Notes under the pieces: model-generated
What the model saw: the letters and a program-made list of their open reading frames with translations, nothing else
What the model was told of the DNA's origin: nothing
Databases searched by the model: none
Shown: positions 33,946-42,579 of the stretch, one piece after another
Position numbering within the stretch: position 1 is the first letter of the stretch
How the letters are laid out: the number at the start of each line of letters is the position of its first letter
Position numbers and translations under genes: made by a program
NCBI GenBank assembly: GCA_024239075.1
Contig: JANBVI010000010.1
Span: 1-57,439, forward strand
Source of the DNA: Fischerella sp. CENA71
GTDB lineage: Bacteria > Cyanobacteriota > Cyanobacteriia > Cyanobacteriales > Nostocaceae
Direction of reading: 5' to 3'
Length of the DNA: 57,439 nt

Positions 33946-34270
33946 TTAGTGTCAAACTACTTAATTTCCATTCCATTCATTTCCCTAACTACCAGGAAAT
34001 TATAAAAAATGATATGTAAAATGGAGGATTTCCATAGATTTTAGTTATATCCTGGCAGATAGAGAGAGCAAACGCTTTCAATAGAAGAATTTTGCAATGA
34101 GTTTCAAGACAAGGAGAGCGCAAAGAAATTGCTTACTTGTTCTCCTTGTCTTTGCACTATCAATCTCATTTGTTGAGTGCATCTCAAAAATATCTCATAT
34201 AGAGATACCTGCTAGCCTAGCCCAAGCGATCGCACACCATGAATACCCAGACTTGTAGCAATTCTATTCA
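33946..34270. other. intergenic region with a 12-bp perfect hairpin
   Basis: AAGACAAGGAGA (34,106-34,117) and TCTCCTTGTCTT (34,141-34,152) form a 12-bp perfect stem around a 23-base loop. No T-run follows on either strand, so it is not a standard terminator. The remainder is AT-rich and shows no gene. Confidence 0.5.
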
Positions 34271-34516
34271 TTAACAGAAATTATCTATTCTAAGATCGCG
34301 CCAAATCTCAGAAACTTGCCATCCTGAATTGCCAACCGATTGAACTGCTGGGTAATTACGCACCGAAATATAATTATGTTCTTGATAACTAATATCAAAA
34401 TTTTCTTCTTGAAAATCAACAGAAACGTTGGCAAAGTTTTGCTGTTCTGGTTCCTCAGTTTTCTCTACTTCTTTGAGAATAGGCTTTTCAATGACTTTTA
34501 TTAGTTGTGTATCCAT
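34271..34516 (-). CDS. 81-aa hypothetical protein
   Basis: From the ATG at 34,516: MDTQLIKVIEKPILKEVEK, an acidic middle (EEPEQQNF), then VSVDFQEENFDISYQEHNYISVRNYPAVQSVGNSGWQVSEIWRDL. No domain recognised. An acidic leader followed by an aromatic, Ser/Asn-rich tail with one terminal Cys is unusual. A further 12 residues are possible upstream (to 34,552). Divergent from the small gene at 34,740. Confidence 0.4.
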   Translation of the reverse strand: MDTQLIKVIEKPILKEVEKTEEPEQQNFANVSVDFQEENFDISYQEHNYISVRNYPAVQSVGNSGWQVSEIWRDLRIDNFC

Positions 34517-34739
34517 TTGATTTTTGAGGTTTGAAGATTGATAAAAGAACAAAAGACTATTAATTCATAACCAGACTCGTGTAAACTTTTTGTGAATTCT
34601 TATAAGAAATTACAAAAAGTTTTTATAAAGTTTGGTATGAAAAATTGGAACAGCCAAACTAGGATACAATAAATTCCCTAATAATACGAGTATTTATTGA
34701 AAAGTTTATGAGTTTAATAATTACAAAGGATTTTGACTG

Positions 34740-34970
34740 ATGTTTGACTCAATCAACTGGAAACATAAGTTTAGTAAGGAGTATTCGCAATCCTCACCAC
34801 GTCAAACCATCTGTATTGACTGTGCTTATCATATCAAGGTAGAAGGAATAATAGAGTGCATTCACCCAGAAGAATTAGAAATTAATTGTTCTGCGGTCAT
34901 GTTCTGCAATTCATTCCAAAGCACACAGGAAATTGAAAGTCCTTGTGTGTCTTTCGACGATGAAAAATAG
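34740..34970 (+). CDS. 76-aa Cys-rich hypothetical protein
   Basis: ATG at 34,740 with AAAGGA upstream at 34,725-34,730. The product contains TICIDCAYHIK, IIECIHPEE and INCSAVMFCNSF. This gives Cys-x2-Cys and further spaced Cys that could form a small zinc or iron-sulphur site. No family recognised. The codon use resembles the neighbours, and the gene lies 190 bp from the divergent 81-aa ORF. Confidence 0.5.
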   Translation: MFDSINWKHKFSKEYSQSSPRQTICIDCAYHIKVEGIIECIHPEELEINCSAVMFCNSFQSTQEIESPCVSFDDEK

Positions 34971-35503
34971 CAGCTATGGTTGCATTCCGAAGAGGTAAAC
35001 TACTGGACTATCGCATTCATCATGATGGGTAAATGCGTTTGTAGTAAGGACTTTAGTCCTAGATTCAACAAAGAATACAAGTATATCCTACCTGCGAATT
35101 AGCTGCTACCGCCTCTACACTACAAACCTATCGAAACTTTTGCCATCTACCACTACTACTTCGTCTAATGGAAAACGAATAGACATCTCCAGAAATGAGG
35201 TATCGACTCTGACTACACAAGGCTTTTATATTTTTTTTCACCAGATGTTTAAATGGGATAGATAAGATTTAATCTCAAATTCGCATGATCGCTGATTAAT
35301 TCTTATTTAACCAAATTTAACATGACGCAGGTTTCTGCCAAATGACCATATGTTATCTAAAATACAGTACATATACGGTTATTACGATCAGAAATTATTG
35401 AATAAGATAAGCAATTATTCAAAAATTAAATATCTTTGTTCATGATATTGAGTGATTCAGCAAAATTTAGTTGCCAGCTATTTTAAATAATCATATTTAT
35501 CTA
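34971..35503. other. intergenic region, 533 bp, with a dispersed palindrome
   Basis: AGGACTTTAGTCCT (35,047-35,060) is a short palindrome of a kind repeated in these genomes. No convincing gene. The right part is AT-rich and probably holds the promoter of the PATAN gene. Confidence 0.45.
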
Positions 35504-36070
35504 ATGGATAAAACAATGATGAGTTTTGCAGAAACAAGTAGTTTTTTCCAAATAATCCAGGAATTCAATAATTGTATACAACTACAATATAACGGTGAAT
35601 TAAAAATAAACAATGTTAATGGGAAAGTATATACTTTCTACTATCGTTTAGGTAGGATTGTGTGGGCAACCGGTGGAGAGCATCCTTTTCGGCGTTGGCG
35701 TCGGCAAATGGAACAATATTGTCCACAAATTGATATTGCACAAGTGCGATCGCAATTCATGGATTTGTCAATAGATTATTGGGATTATCATATCTTAGAA
35801 ACTTTGTATTCCCAACAAAAAATCAACCGCGAAACAGTCAACTCTATTACCGAAAATACCATTAATGAATTGCTGTTTGATCTCATACAAGAAGCAAAAC
35901 ACGGTGAAATTCATTATGAACGCCAACAGCAAATAATTTTAGATTCACCAATGAGTTTCACAAATGTGCAGATGGCTTTGCAAGAAATGCAACAATTATG
36001 GCAAGCTTGGTCAGCAGCAGGTTTAGCAAAATTTTCTCCTAATTTAGCGCCCAGGGCTATTTCATTCTAA
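35504..36070 (+). pseudogene. PATAN-domain response regulator, 3' part lost at an IS junction
   Basis: 188 codons from the ATG at 35,504. The N terminus carries the PATAN fold seen in PatA-type regulators: MMSFAETSSFFQIIQEFNN, LQYNGELKINNVNGKVYTFYYRLGRIVWATGGEHPFRRWRRQ and YWDYHILETLY. Full PatA-type proteins go on to a CheY-like receiver domain of about 120 residues. Here the frame ends RAISF* inside the left inverted repeat of an ISAs1-family element at 36,052. No receiver-coding remnant is found on the far side, so the insertion was accompanied by loss of the rest. The remaining PATAN part may or may not function. Confidence 0.8.
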
Positions 36071-36730
36071 AAAGTTGCTTGAGTGTGTCTAGACCAAATG
36101 AGCATAATCGCTGGGCTTGAGCCATATTTTCAAACATCTGGTCACGATACAAATTGAGGGTAAAAGTTTAATTAATTCCGGTAATGCTCTGATTTCGTTG
36201 CTTTTTGAATCGACCTCTACTGGTTCCAAAATCAACCCCCGCTCTACAATGTATGCGCTGACCAACATAATTGATGGATGAGGAGTACTTAATCGGTTAT
36301 CTTCCTCAATTTGATCAGAACCACGCAGTACTTTGCCATCCGTAGCAATGGTTTCTCCTGGTAATGGCTCAATCCCAAAAAATCTGGCAAGGCAAGCGGA
36401 GTATTGTTGGTAATCCAAGTGTAATAGCAGACGACGTATTGTACTGTAGGATGGCAACCTATTTTTTGGAGGCTGAAACAATGCGATTAATTCATCTTTA
36501 TAGGCTTTTAACCAATCGCCGATAGCTAGAAATCCCTTGTTGCCTGCGGTGATCGCCAAGGTAAATAGGGACAGACAGAGCGCTTGTGTATGACGTTGAC
36601 CACTACTGCGTCGAGGGTCGGGTAACTCCGCAAAAGCTTCAAGGATAGCAACTTCACGCATCACAAGAGTCCATCTCAATAATCCCAAACTATATCATCA
36701 ATCGCTACCTCTGAGAATGAAATAGCCCTG
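36052..36730. mobile_element. internally deleted ISAs1-family insertion sequence
   Basis: Perfect 17-bp terminal inverted repeats CAGGGCTATTTCATTCT (36,052-36,068) and its complement (36,714-36,730) enclose 679 bp. The transposase inside is shortened. The flanks show no target-site duplication (left AATTTAGCGC, right TGCATCTGG), which implies a deletion next to the element after insertion. It cuts the PATAN gene. Confidence 0.9.
36089..36661 (-). pseudogene. ISAs1-family transposase, internally deleted
   Basis: From the ATG at 36,661: MREVAILEAFAELPDPRRSS, LSLFTLAITAGNKGFLAIGDWL, FGIEPLPGETIATDGKVLRG (first catalytic Asp) and SNEIRALPELIKLL. It then jumps to an out-of-frame tail. In another frame the true C terminus is present (RDQMFENMAQAQRL, then FGLDTLKQLFRMK), ending at a stop inside the left inverted repeat (36,057-36,059). 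Intact ISAs1 transposases are about 370 aa, so roughly half, with the second Asp and the Glu, has been deleted with a frameshift. Not active by itself, but mobilisable in trans. Confidence 0.85.
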
Positions 36731-36947
36731 TGCATCTGGTCTTCTTAAGATATTGAGAACTACAAAGTAAAATGACTCTATTCCAGATTTATGCTACCTT
36801 TGGCAGTGCGAGGTCTATTTGTTATATTTCTTTCCTAAGACAGATGTAATGAAAGATAATATTTTTCCAATTTTAGGGTTGCAATCTGTAACAACAATCT
36901 GAGAAAATGAGAAGAATATGAAAAACAATTAGATCAAAATACTGCCT

Positions 36948-37349
36948 GTGAAACTTGATTCCGCACCTGTAAGTGCTGCTAGCACATCTCTATATTCCAA
37001 AAGCCACTACGAAACAGTAGAAAACGTGACTTCACCGTCACCTGCTGTTGCTGATTCTGCTCAAAAGCAACCACCTATAGCTATTTTCGCCACTACTTTC
37101 TTAACTATTTTTCTAGCGGAAATCGGTGATAAGACACAGTTATCCACTTTACTGATGAGTGCTGAATCACATTCACCATGGATAGTTTTTGTCGGTTCCG
37201 CAGCAGCACTGATTACTACTAGCTTGTTAGGTGTACTTTTAGGTAGTTGGATTGCTAGTCGCCTTTCTACAAAAACTGTAGAAAAAGCAGCCGGAGTCAT
37301 GCTGCTTTTGATTTCCGTAATGCTGTTTTGGGATGTAATTCACTATTGA
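36948..37349 (+). CDS. half-size GDT1/TMEM165 cation transporter, subunit 1
   Basis: 133 aa with three predicted membrane helices and the UPF0016 signature FLAEIGDKTQLSTLLMSAE at about residue 60. Full GDT1 proteins (Mn2+ or Ca2+/H+ exchangers; Mnx in Synechocystis) have two such halves. Here each half is a separate gene, as in Anabaena, so a heterodimer is expected. The GTG at 36,948 is the start, since the upstream ATG frame stops at once. A soluble N-terminal extension of about 45 residues precedes the first span. The partner follows after 80 bp. Confidence 0.9.
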   Translation: MKLDSAPVSAASTSLYSKSHYETVENVTSPSPAVADSAQKQPPIAIFATTFLTIFLAEIGDKTQLSTLLMSAESHSPWIVFVGSAAALITTSLLGVLLGSWIASRLSTKTVEKAAGVMLLLISVMLFWDVIHY

Positions 37350-37429
37350 TTTGTCATTGGTGAGATTACTTGAAAACAGATTGAATTGCTCACCAATTAA
37401 AAACTAACAACTAATAATCAAAAAAATTT

Positions 37430-37717
37430 ATGAATTGGCACCTTTTAGGATTAAGCTTTATGACTGTTTTTCTCTCTGAGTTAGGGGATAAAAGTCAGCT
37501 AGCTGCGATCGCTCTTTCTGGGCGTAGTCAATCTCGTCGTGCTGTTTTCTTGGGAACTGCTGGTGCTTTACTTTTGACTAGTTTGTTAGGAGCATTAGCA
37601 GGTGGAGCTGTGGCAGAATTTTTACCTACGAGATTGTTAAAAGCGATCGCTGCTGTGGGATTTGCTGTACTTGCTGTACGCTTGCTGTGGTTTAACAATG
37701 AAGCTTCTCAAGATTAG
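37430..37717 (+). CDS. half-size GDT1/TMEM165 cation transporter, subunit 2
   Basis: 95 aa, three membrane helices, with FLSELGDKSQLAAIALSGRS as the second-half signature (Glu-x-Gly-Asp-Lys). Together with the gene 80 bp upstream it supplies both acidic motifs of a complete transporter, probably for manganese export from the cytoplasm to the periplasm or thylakoid lumen. The second gene lacks the N-terminal extension. Family assignment is certain; the ion is inferred from Synechocystis Mnx. Confidence 0.92.
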   Translation: MNWHLLGLSFMTVFLSELGDKSQLAAIALSGRSQSRRAVFLGTAGALLLTSLLGALAGGAVAEFLPTRLLKAIAAVGFAVLAVRLLWFNNEASQD

Positions 37718-37773
37718 TTGTATAAACGCACTATGACATGTCATATGGTGCATGTAGTGCGTTTCTACAAATG

Positions 37774-38259
37774 TTACTGCCGCCAGCACCAACTTAAAAG
37801 CGTACCACCAGCTACTAATTTGATCACTTCCAACAGCCAATAACTACCATGCAATAAATTCATGTTGGCTGGTACTTCTGCTGTTGTCTGAAACAGGTTT
37901 AGTTGCATTCCGATAGCAGACATTTCTGGTGTTAAGAAATATGTAGTAGTGAATGATATTGCTAACAACAATACCGATAAAATCAGGCTACCAGAAAGCC
38001 ACTTAGACTGAGTTTGATTGAGAGCTAAAACACCAGTTAATACTAAGCCCGCAGCCAATAATTCGATTCGATTGAAATTCCAGAAAATAACGTAGCCTGC
38101 TGTAGCAAAACTCGCTTGTGTGATCATGCCAGATACGTAAAGACTAGGCATAATCACCCAGTCTAAAAGCAAACTAGCACTAAGCCAGAAGCCTAAAGTT
38201 AGCATCACAATAGATTGCCAAATCGGACGTTTAAACCCGAAGCTAGAAACGGTATTCAT
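37774..38259 (-). CDS. four-helix membrane protein, conserved hypothetical
   Basis: 161 aa with four predicted spans (about residues 15-35, 50-70, 75-110 and 135-155). Conserved-looking polar points are LLLDWVIMPSLY, FWNFNRIELLAAG and LHGSYWLLEVIKLVAG; these His/Glu/Lys residues recall the DUF4149/TMEM205-like group, though I am unsure. No substrate is known. It is convergent with the second GDT1 gene, 56 bp between stops. Confidence 0.6.
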   Translation of the reverse strand: MNTVSSFGFKRPIWQSIVMLTLGFWLSASLLLDWVIMPSLYVSGMITQASFATAGYVIFWNFNRIELLAAGLVLTGVLALNQTQSKWLSGSLILSVLLLAISFTTTYFLTPEMSAIGMQLNLFQTTAEVPANMNLLHGSYWLLEVIKLVAGGTLLSWCWRQ

Positions 38260-38691
38260 AGTGAATGAATGATTGCTTGTATTTATAGTTCTAGTTTCTA
38301 ACTTAACAAGCTAATTTGACAACTAATTTCAATTATCTTTTACATTTATTTTTGAAAAAGTATATATACTTACGTATTCAGTCTGAATAAGATGTTTGAA
38401 AAGTCTTAATTTCTTACTTAAATGGGTGGCTATAAATCGCTGTTAACCAGGTAAAAGCTACCTCAGCAGGTTGAAAATTTTTGATTTTCCGTTAGCCTGT
38501 ACAGGCAAACAACCAATAACCACTTTAGGGATAAACAGATGTTTGTCTCTACTAAATTAAGATTGTTTGCAAAGATATTAAGTCATAAAAATATAAATTA
38601 ATTTTGCGTGATAAAATTGAAGAAATAAATAATAAAAATCAAACTTTAACGTAGTTTTATAACCTGAGTTAAATCACAGTCATATCAAGCA
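38260..38691. other. intergenic region between divergent genes
   Basis: 432 bp, no gene. GCCTGTACAGGC (38,495-38,506) is a 12-bp palindrome. GGTGGCT and AGCTACC (about 38,425-38,461) can pair around a 25-30-base loop. Both lie in the leader of the DUF2808 gene and may be regulatory. Confidence 0.4.
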
Positions 38692-39246
38692 ATGCGCTTT
38701 CCATTTTTATTAGGTACAGCACTAACTTTGGTTATAGCGATCGCACCAGATGCTGTCCTCAAAACTCAAGCAGTGCAGCTAAGAGACGGTACAGTATATT
38801 TTGTGCAACCTCCTTCACTCGAAGGAGCAATTACTACTTACAAAACAACATATGCTTGGGGTGCAACCTATTATTTCACAATTCATTTGCCCCAAAATGC
38901 TGGAGAACCACTACAAAAAATTACAGTTAACCAGCATGAAGGAGTAGATCGGGTACGTTTTGACCTAGAAGATACTGTCGTTTTTGTGGGTACACCTGAC
39001 AATAAAGGGGAAAAATTACAAATCAAAGATGCGACAAGCGATCGCAAAACGAGAACAATCTCACTGACATTTGATCCACCAATATCACCAGGTAAAACTA
39101 TTACTATCGCTCTTAAACCCGTGCAGAATCCTGGAGTTAGCGGGGTTTATCTGTTTGGTGTCAAAGCTTTTCCTGCGGGAGAGAAAAGTTACGGACAATT
39201 TCTTGGTTACGGACGCTTGCAATTTTATAGCCCGAATTTCTTTTAA
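38692..39246 (+). CDS. DUF2808 exported protein
   Basis: 184 aa with a signal peptide (FPFLLGTALTLVIAIAPDAVLKTQA). The mature part begins VQLRDGTVYFVQPPSLEGAITTYKTTYAWGATYYFTIHLP and continues with beta-rich sequence (KITVNQHEGVDRVRFDL, VFLFG-type strands, FLGYGRLQFYS). This is the DUF2808 family, widespread in cyanobacteria, periplasmic and of unknown role. The full family length is present. Confidence 0.88.
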   Translation: MRFPFLLGTALTLVIAIAPDAVLKTQAVQLRDGTVYFVQPPSLEGAITTYKTTYAWGATYYFTIHLPQNAGEPLQKITVNQHEGVDRVRFDLEDTVVFVGTPDNKGEKLQIKDATSDRKTRTISLTFDPPISPGKTITIALKPVQNPGVSGVYLFGVKAFPAGEKSYGQFLGYGRLQFYSPNFF

Positions 39247-39335
39247 TTGGTAAGCTAAAACACATCTAACTTGAGTATTTTCAATTTTTCGCAAGGTGGG
39301 TTTCCAAGCAACCGCCAACAACCACCAACCAACCC

Positions 39336-40826
39336 TCATACACAAATAATGCGATCGCGCCCCTGTTTTTTGGCTTGGTATAATGCTCTATCTGCGGCTG
39401 CAATCAGGGTTTCCCGCTGAAGATTCTGAGTAGGAATCAGACTTGACACACCAAAACTTACTGTTATGAAGTCGCTGATCTGAGATTGAATATGTGGTAA
39501 TCGTAATAAATTGATCTCTTTTTGAATTGCTTGGGCTATGGCGAAAGCACCTTGAATCGCTGTGTGGGGTAAGATCACTGCAAATTCTTCACCACCGTAG
39601 CGAGCGACTAAATCTGCTGGACGCTTGAGGGTGTTACGCATGGCTGCGGCGATGTTTTTTAAACAAGTATCGCCTGCTTGATGTCCGTAATGGTCATTAT
39701 AGCTTTTAAAGTAATCTACATCACATAATATTAAACCTAGATACTGTTGCTCTCGTGCCATCCGTCGCCATTCTTGGGATAGGTATTCATCAAAGCGACG
39801 ACGGTTTGCAACTTGGGTTAAAGCATCCAACGTGACTAGGCGTTCTAATTCTAAGTTTGCTTTACGCAGAGCAATTTCAGCAGCTTTAGCTGCATCTTCG
39901 GCTCGTTTGCGTTCCCAAATTTCTTGTTCTAGGGCGATGGTTCTTTCACGCACTTGTTGTTCGAGAGTGCGGTTGTAGTCGGCTAAAAGTTGTTCTGTGT
40001 ATTTGCGTTCAGTGATGTCAATGATGACTCCATCCCAAATACTATCTCCGTTTGGTTGCAGTTCAGTTTGAGCAATGACTTGAACCCATTTCACGCATCC
40101 AGAAGGAGTCACAATTCGGTGTTCAAGATTAATTGATTGTGGCTTGTGCACAGATTCTGCAACTAAGGCTTGGATGGTTAATATGTCATCTGGATGTATG
40201 AAAGACCATATTTTTTGGGAATCCTGCATCACTACTTCTGGTTCTATTTCGTAAATTTCCTGACATCTGGGACTTAAATAAGTACATTCTTCACTACCAT
40301 CATGGTGTAATATATACCGGAAGATCATCCCCGGTACGTTTTCTTCTAACTTACGAAATTGAGCTTCCCTCTTCTTGAGAGCATCTTCTGCATCTTTGGG
40401 AGTATTAATATCTTGTTCTGTTTGTTTACGTTTTGTGATATCTTGCAATATTGCGATCGCATAAGCTGCTTCACCCCTATCATCAAATACAGGAATGACC
40501 TTCATCTGTAGTGCGATCGCTTTTCCTTGACGATAAATCTCCAAATCATCAGCATCCGCAGTTTTTCCTGCTAATGCTTGTACTGATGGGAGTTGTTCAC
40601 TTGGATATAATTGTTTTGTCCCTGCCCGATAAATTTGATACGCACTAGCTATGTCTTCCCTTGGCAAATTTATAATCTGATCTGCACCCAGTAATTTTTG
40701 CCATGTTTGATTGATATAAGAGTAATTGCCATCTTTTTCGATCACAGCTACTCCTAAAGGTAAAACTTCTAGTAGCTGATACAATCGACTTTCAGCAACG
40801 AGCAATATAGTACTCAAAGCTTCCAT
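39336..40826 (-). CDS. PAS-PAS diguanylate cyclase
   Basis: 496 aa. PAS 1 (about 10-130; LEVLPLGVAVIEKDGNYSYINQ, with a PAC end IAILQDITKRK), PAS 2 (about 150-275; FRYILHHDGSEECTYLSPRCQEIYEIEP, with VIIDITERKYTEQ), a coiled coil (about 280-330), then GGDEF with DALTQVANRRRFDEYL, CDVDYFKSYND and ARYGGEEFAVILP. An RPAD inhibitory site lies five residues before GGEEF, so feedback control is likely. Signals are probably small molecules or redox sensed by the PAS domains. Stand-alone, cytoplasmic; no membrane span. Confidence 0.95.
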   Translation of the reverse strand: MEALSTILLVAESRLYQLLEVLPLGVAVIEKDGNYSYINQTWQKLLGADQIINLPREDIASAYQIYRAGTKQLYPSEQLPSVQALAGKTADADDLEIYRQGKAIALQMKVIPVFDDRGEAAYAIAILQDITKRKQTEQDINTPKDAEDALKKREAQFRKLEENVPGMIFRYILHHDGSEECTYLSPRCQEIYEIEPEVVMQDSQKIWSFIHPDDILTIQALVAESVHKPQSINLEHRIVTPSGCVKWVQVIAQTELQPNGDSIWDGVIIDITERKYTEQLLADYNRTLEQQVRERTIALEQEIWERKRAEDAAKAAEIALRKANLELERLVTLDALTQVANRRRFDEYLSQEWRRMAREQQYLGLILCDVDYFKSYNDHYGHQAGDTCLKNIAAAMRNTLKRPADLVARYGGEEFAVILPHTAIQGAFAIAQAIQKEINLLRLPHIQSQISDFITVSFGVSSLIPTQNLQRETLIAAADRALYQAKKQGRDRIICV

Positions 40827-40969
40827 TGTATTAAAGATTTATTATTATCATTTGCTTGCCATCGAATTTATATCTTTGACAAGTTACCGTACTTGAATAA
40901 GAGTTTGTATTTTATTAATTACCGCCTATATTATTGGTTTCAGGATAGTTTTTTATTTATTGCTAAGAG

Positions 40970-41150
40970 GATTCATGTTGTAGGCATAAGCCTTCGGTGT
41001 AGGGTACGCAGTGTTAGACGCACTACCCTAACGGCTTCCCGTACTCCTTCGGAGAACCCGCAGGGTAGGGTAGCAGAGTGAAACATCTCAGTATTTGCTC
41101 AAAACCCTAGATTCTAGTCTGCGAGAAGACGCTACGCGTCTACGCTCCAT
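40970..41150. repeat. cluster of dispersed palindromic repeats
   Basis: The stretch contains GTAGGGTACGCAGTG facing CGCACTACCC, then CTCCTTCGGAG with CCCGCAGGGTAGGGTAG, then AGACGCTACGCGTCT. These are common intergenic elements in filamentous cyanobacteria and account for a spurious 62-aa frame on the plus strand. Confidence 0.6.
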
Positions 41151-41160
41151 GTTATCTGAC

Positions 41161-41217
41161 GACCTGCATTGTTAACGCATCGGCTTGCATTGTTAATCTA
41201 TCGATCTGCATTAACAG
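41161..41217. repeat. degenerate 20-21-bp tandem repeat
   Basis: Three units share CTGCATTGTTAA or a close form: GACCTGCATTGTTAACGCAT (41,161-41,180), CGGCTTGCATTGTTAATCTA (from 41,181) and CGATCTGCATTAACAG (from 41,202). The period is like that of the array at 13,321 but the sequence is unrelated. Confidence 0.55.
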
Positions 41218-41231
41218 GACTTATCAAGAAT

Positions 41232-41261
41232 ATCCCCGACTTCTCAAAAAAAGCCGGGGAT
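41232..41261. repeat. second copy of the ATCCCCGACTT palindrome, terminator-like
   Basis: ATCCCCGACTTCTC, a run of seven A, and GCCGGGGAT form a stem with about 9-11 pairs. It is related to the perfect palindrome at 13,535-13,563. It lies downstream of the MerR-type gene (minus strand, stop 41,403) and may end its transcript. Confidence 0.5.
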
Positions 41262-41402
41262 TTGGATCTCTCTATTTTTACAAATGATTTCGGATTGCCT
41301 TAGCACAAGTCGTCTAAAAATCAAACAGTCTGCTTAATCAGACTTTAGTTATGAGGCTGCACTCTGAATTACAGGTGTTTCTGAACTTCTGCAAAAAGTC
41401 TC

Positions 41403-41798
41403 TCAGTCTTGCTGAATAATCGGACAAATTCTATCTTCCGGCTTCATTGACACACTATGCCACTCTGAAACTAATTCTTGGAGTTCGCCTCGTAAAGTCA
41501 ACAATTGCTCAATTTGATAGTCAATATCGGAGATTTTATCTTGTAATTTGTGTTGAATTTCATCACAGGCGGGTTTACCACGATCATAAACTTCGAGGAT
41601 TTCGCTAATTTCTTGTAAACTCAAACCAAGACTTTGAGCGCGTTTAATAAACGACAAACGTTTGAGGACATCAAAGGAAAACTGTCGGAAACCTCCCTCT
41701 GTGCGTCCTGATGATTGGATAAGACCAAAGCTTTCGTAATAGCGAATGGTTCTAATTGGAACTCCGCTTAAAGCTGTTACCTGACCAATTAACAGCAT
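41403..41798 (-). CDS. MerR family transcriptional regulator, probable metal sensor
   Basis: 131 aa. The winged HTH starts LLIGQVTALSGVPIRTIRYYESFGLI with the wing QSSGRTEGGFRQFSFDVLKRL, followed by a long dimerisation coiled coil (LQDKISDIDYQIEQLLTLRGELQEL). Cys in GKPACDEI near residue 75 and Cys in RICPIIQ near the C terminus fit the metal-binding Cys of ZntR/CadR/PbrR-type sensors. It lies next to the copper island but has no adjacent transporter of its own. The target promoter is not identifiable. Confidence 0.87.
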   Translation of the reverse strand: MLLIGQVTALSGVPIRTIRYYESFGLIQSSGRTEGGFRQFSFDVLKRLSFIKRAQSLGLSLQEISEILEVYDRGKPACDEIQHKLQDKISDIDYQIEQLLTLRGELQELVSEWHSVSMKPEDRICPIIQQD

Positions 41799-42579
41799 AT
41801 TTTTTCTAATTTTTATACAGCTTTATTACTAATTTACATAATTTATGTATCTATCGACAATCATGTTTACATTTATTGTGGTTATTTATATCGGTGGCTC
41901 GAACTAGATTAATGATGCAAGTGTTGGATTATTGAGAAACATATTGACAAAATAAGTTACAGAAAAAGAAGTGGCAGAGCCACTTCTAAGTAATTCCCAG
42001 GTAGAACCTGAAAACAGTATAACGGTCATAAGAAATATAAATAGTATAAAGTAACACTTATTAACTTATATGTTAGTTTTTGTTAATTTCGCAAGTACAA
42101 AAAATAATATATAAGACATATATGACAGGTTTTTTTTTGATAGGGTTGTTTTTATCTATGCTAAAAATTAGACACTGACAACGAGGAGCTATAGCAATCT
42201 ATGTAGGAGTTGTGAAATAGAAACTTCTCAAGTAGGGGAGCAAATAAAAATTGTAAATAAAAAGCAGAGATTACCCTCGTCAAGAGCTAGCTTGACACAC
42301 CTGAAATTCGACATTAGTGCATGACTAAATTCTAGTCCGGTTAGAGATTTTCTAAACATCAAAAAGTGATTAAAAAAAGCTTATAAATCGGCTGTATTGA
42401 TACTAAAATGGGCTTTTATGTAAAGTTTAATTGTTTATTTTTAGAAATAATTAACTTTATTTGAGAAAGCTAATAATTATTAACCGATAATTCCGAGCAG
42501 GGTACAAAAAATGGATTGATCTGTGGAATCGCTCCAAAATCCAAAAGGGTATTAAGGAGTGCGATCGCGTTGTGCAACC
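41799..42579. other. 781-bp gap; possible minus-strand non-coding transcript
   Basis: AT-rich and without a convincing ORF. It separates the MerR gene from the histidine kinase stop (both minus strand). A strong intrinsic terminator for the minus strand lies at 41,967-41,987, about 590 nt beyond the kinase stop. Either the copS transcript has a long 3' tail or a separate RNA is made here. Confidence 0.4.
41967..41987 (-). terminator. intrinsic terminator (minus strand)
   Basis: AGAAGTGGC and GCCACTTCT pair perfectly around a 3-base loop. On the minus strand the stem is followed by TTTTTC, the classical Rho-independent form. No minus-strand gene stop lies close by; the nearest is copS at 42,580. 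Confidence 0.6.

Noticed and set aside
36780-36947. Manganese (yybP-ykoY) riboswitch in front of the GDT1 genes
   Set aside because: I could not find the conserved bulges or a matching stem in the short leader.
40893-41081. 62-aa plus-strand frame
   Set aside because: Its second half is made of dispersed palindromic repeats; not a gene.
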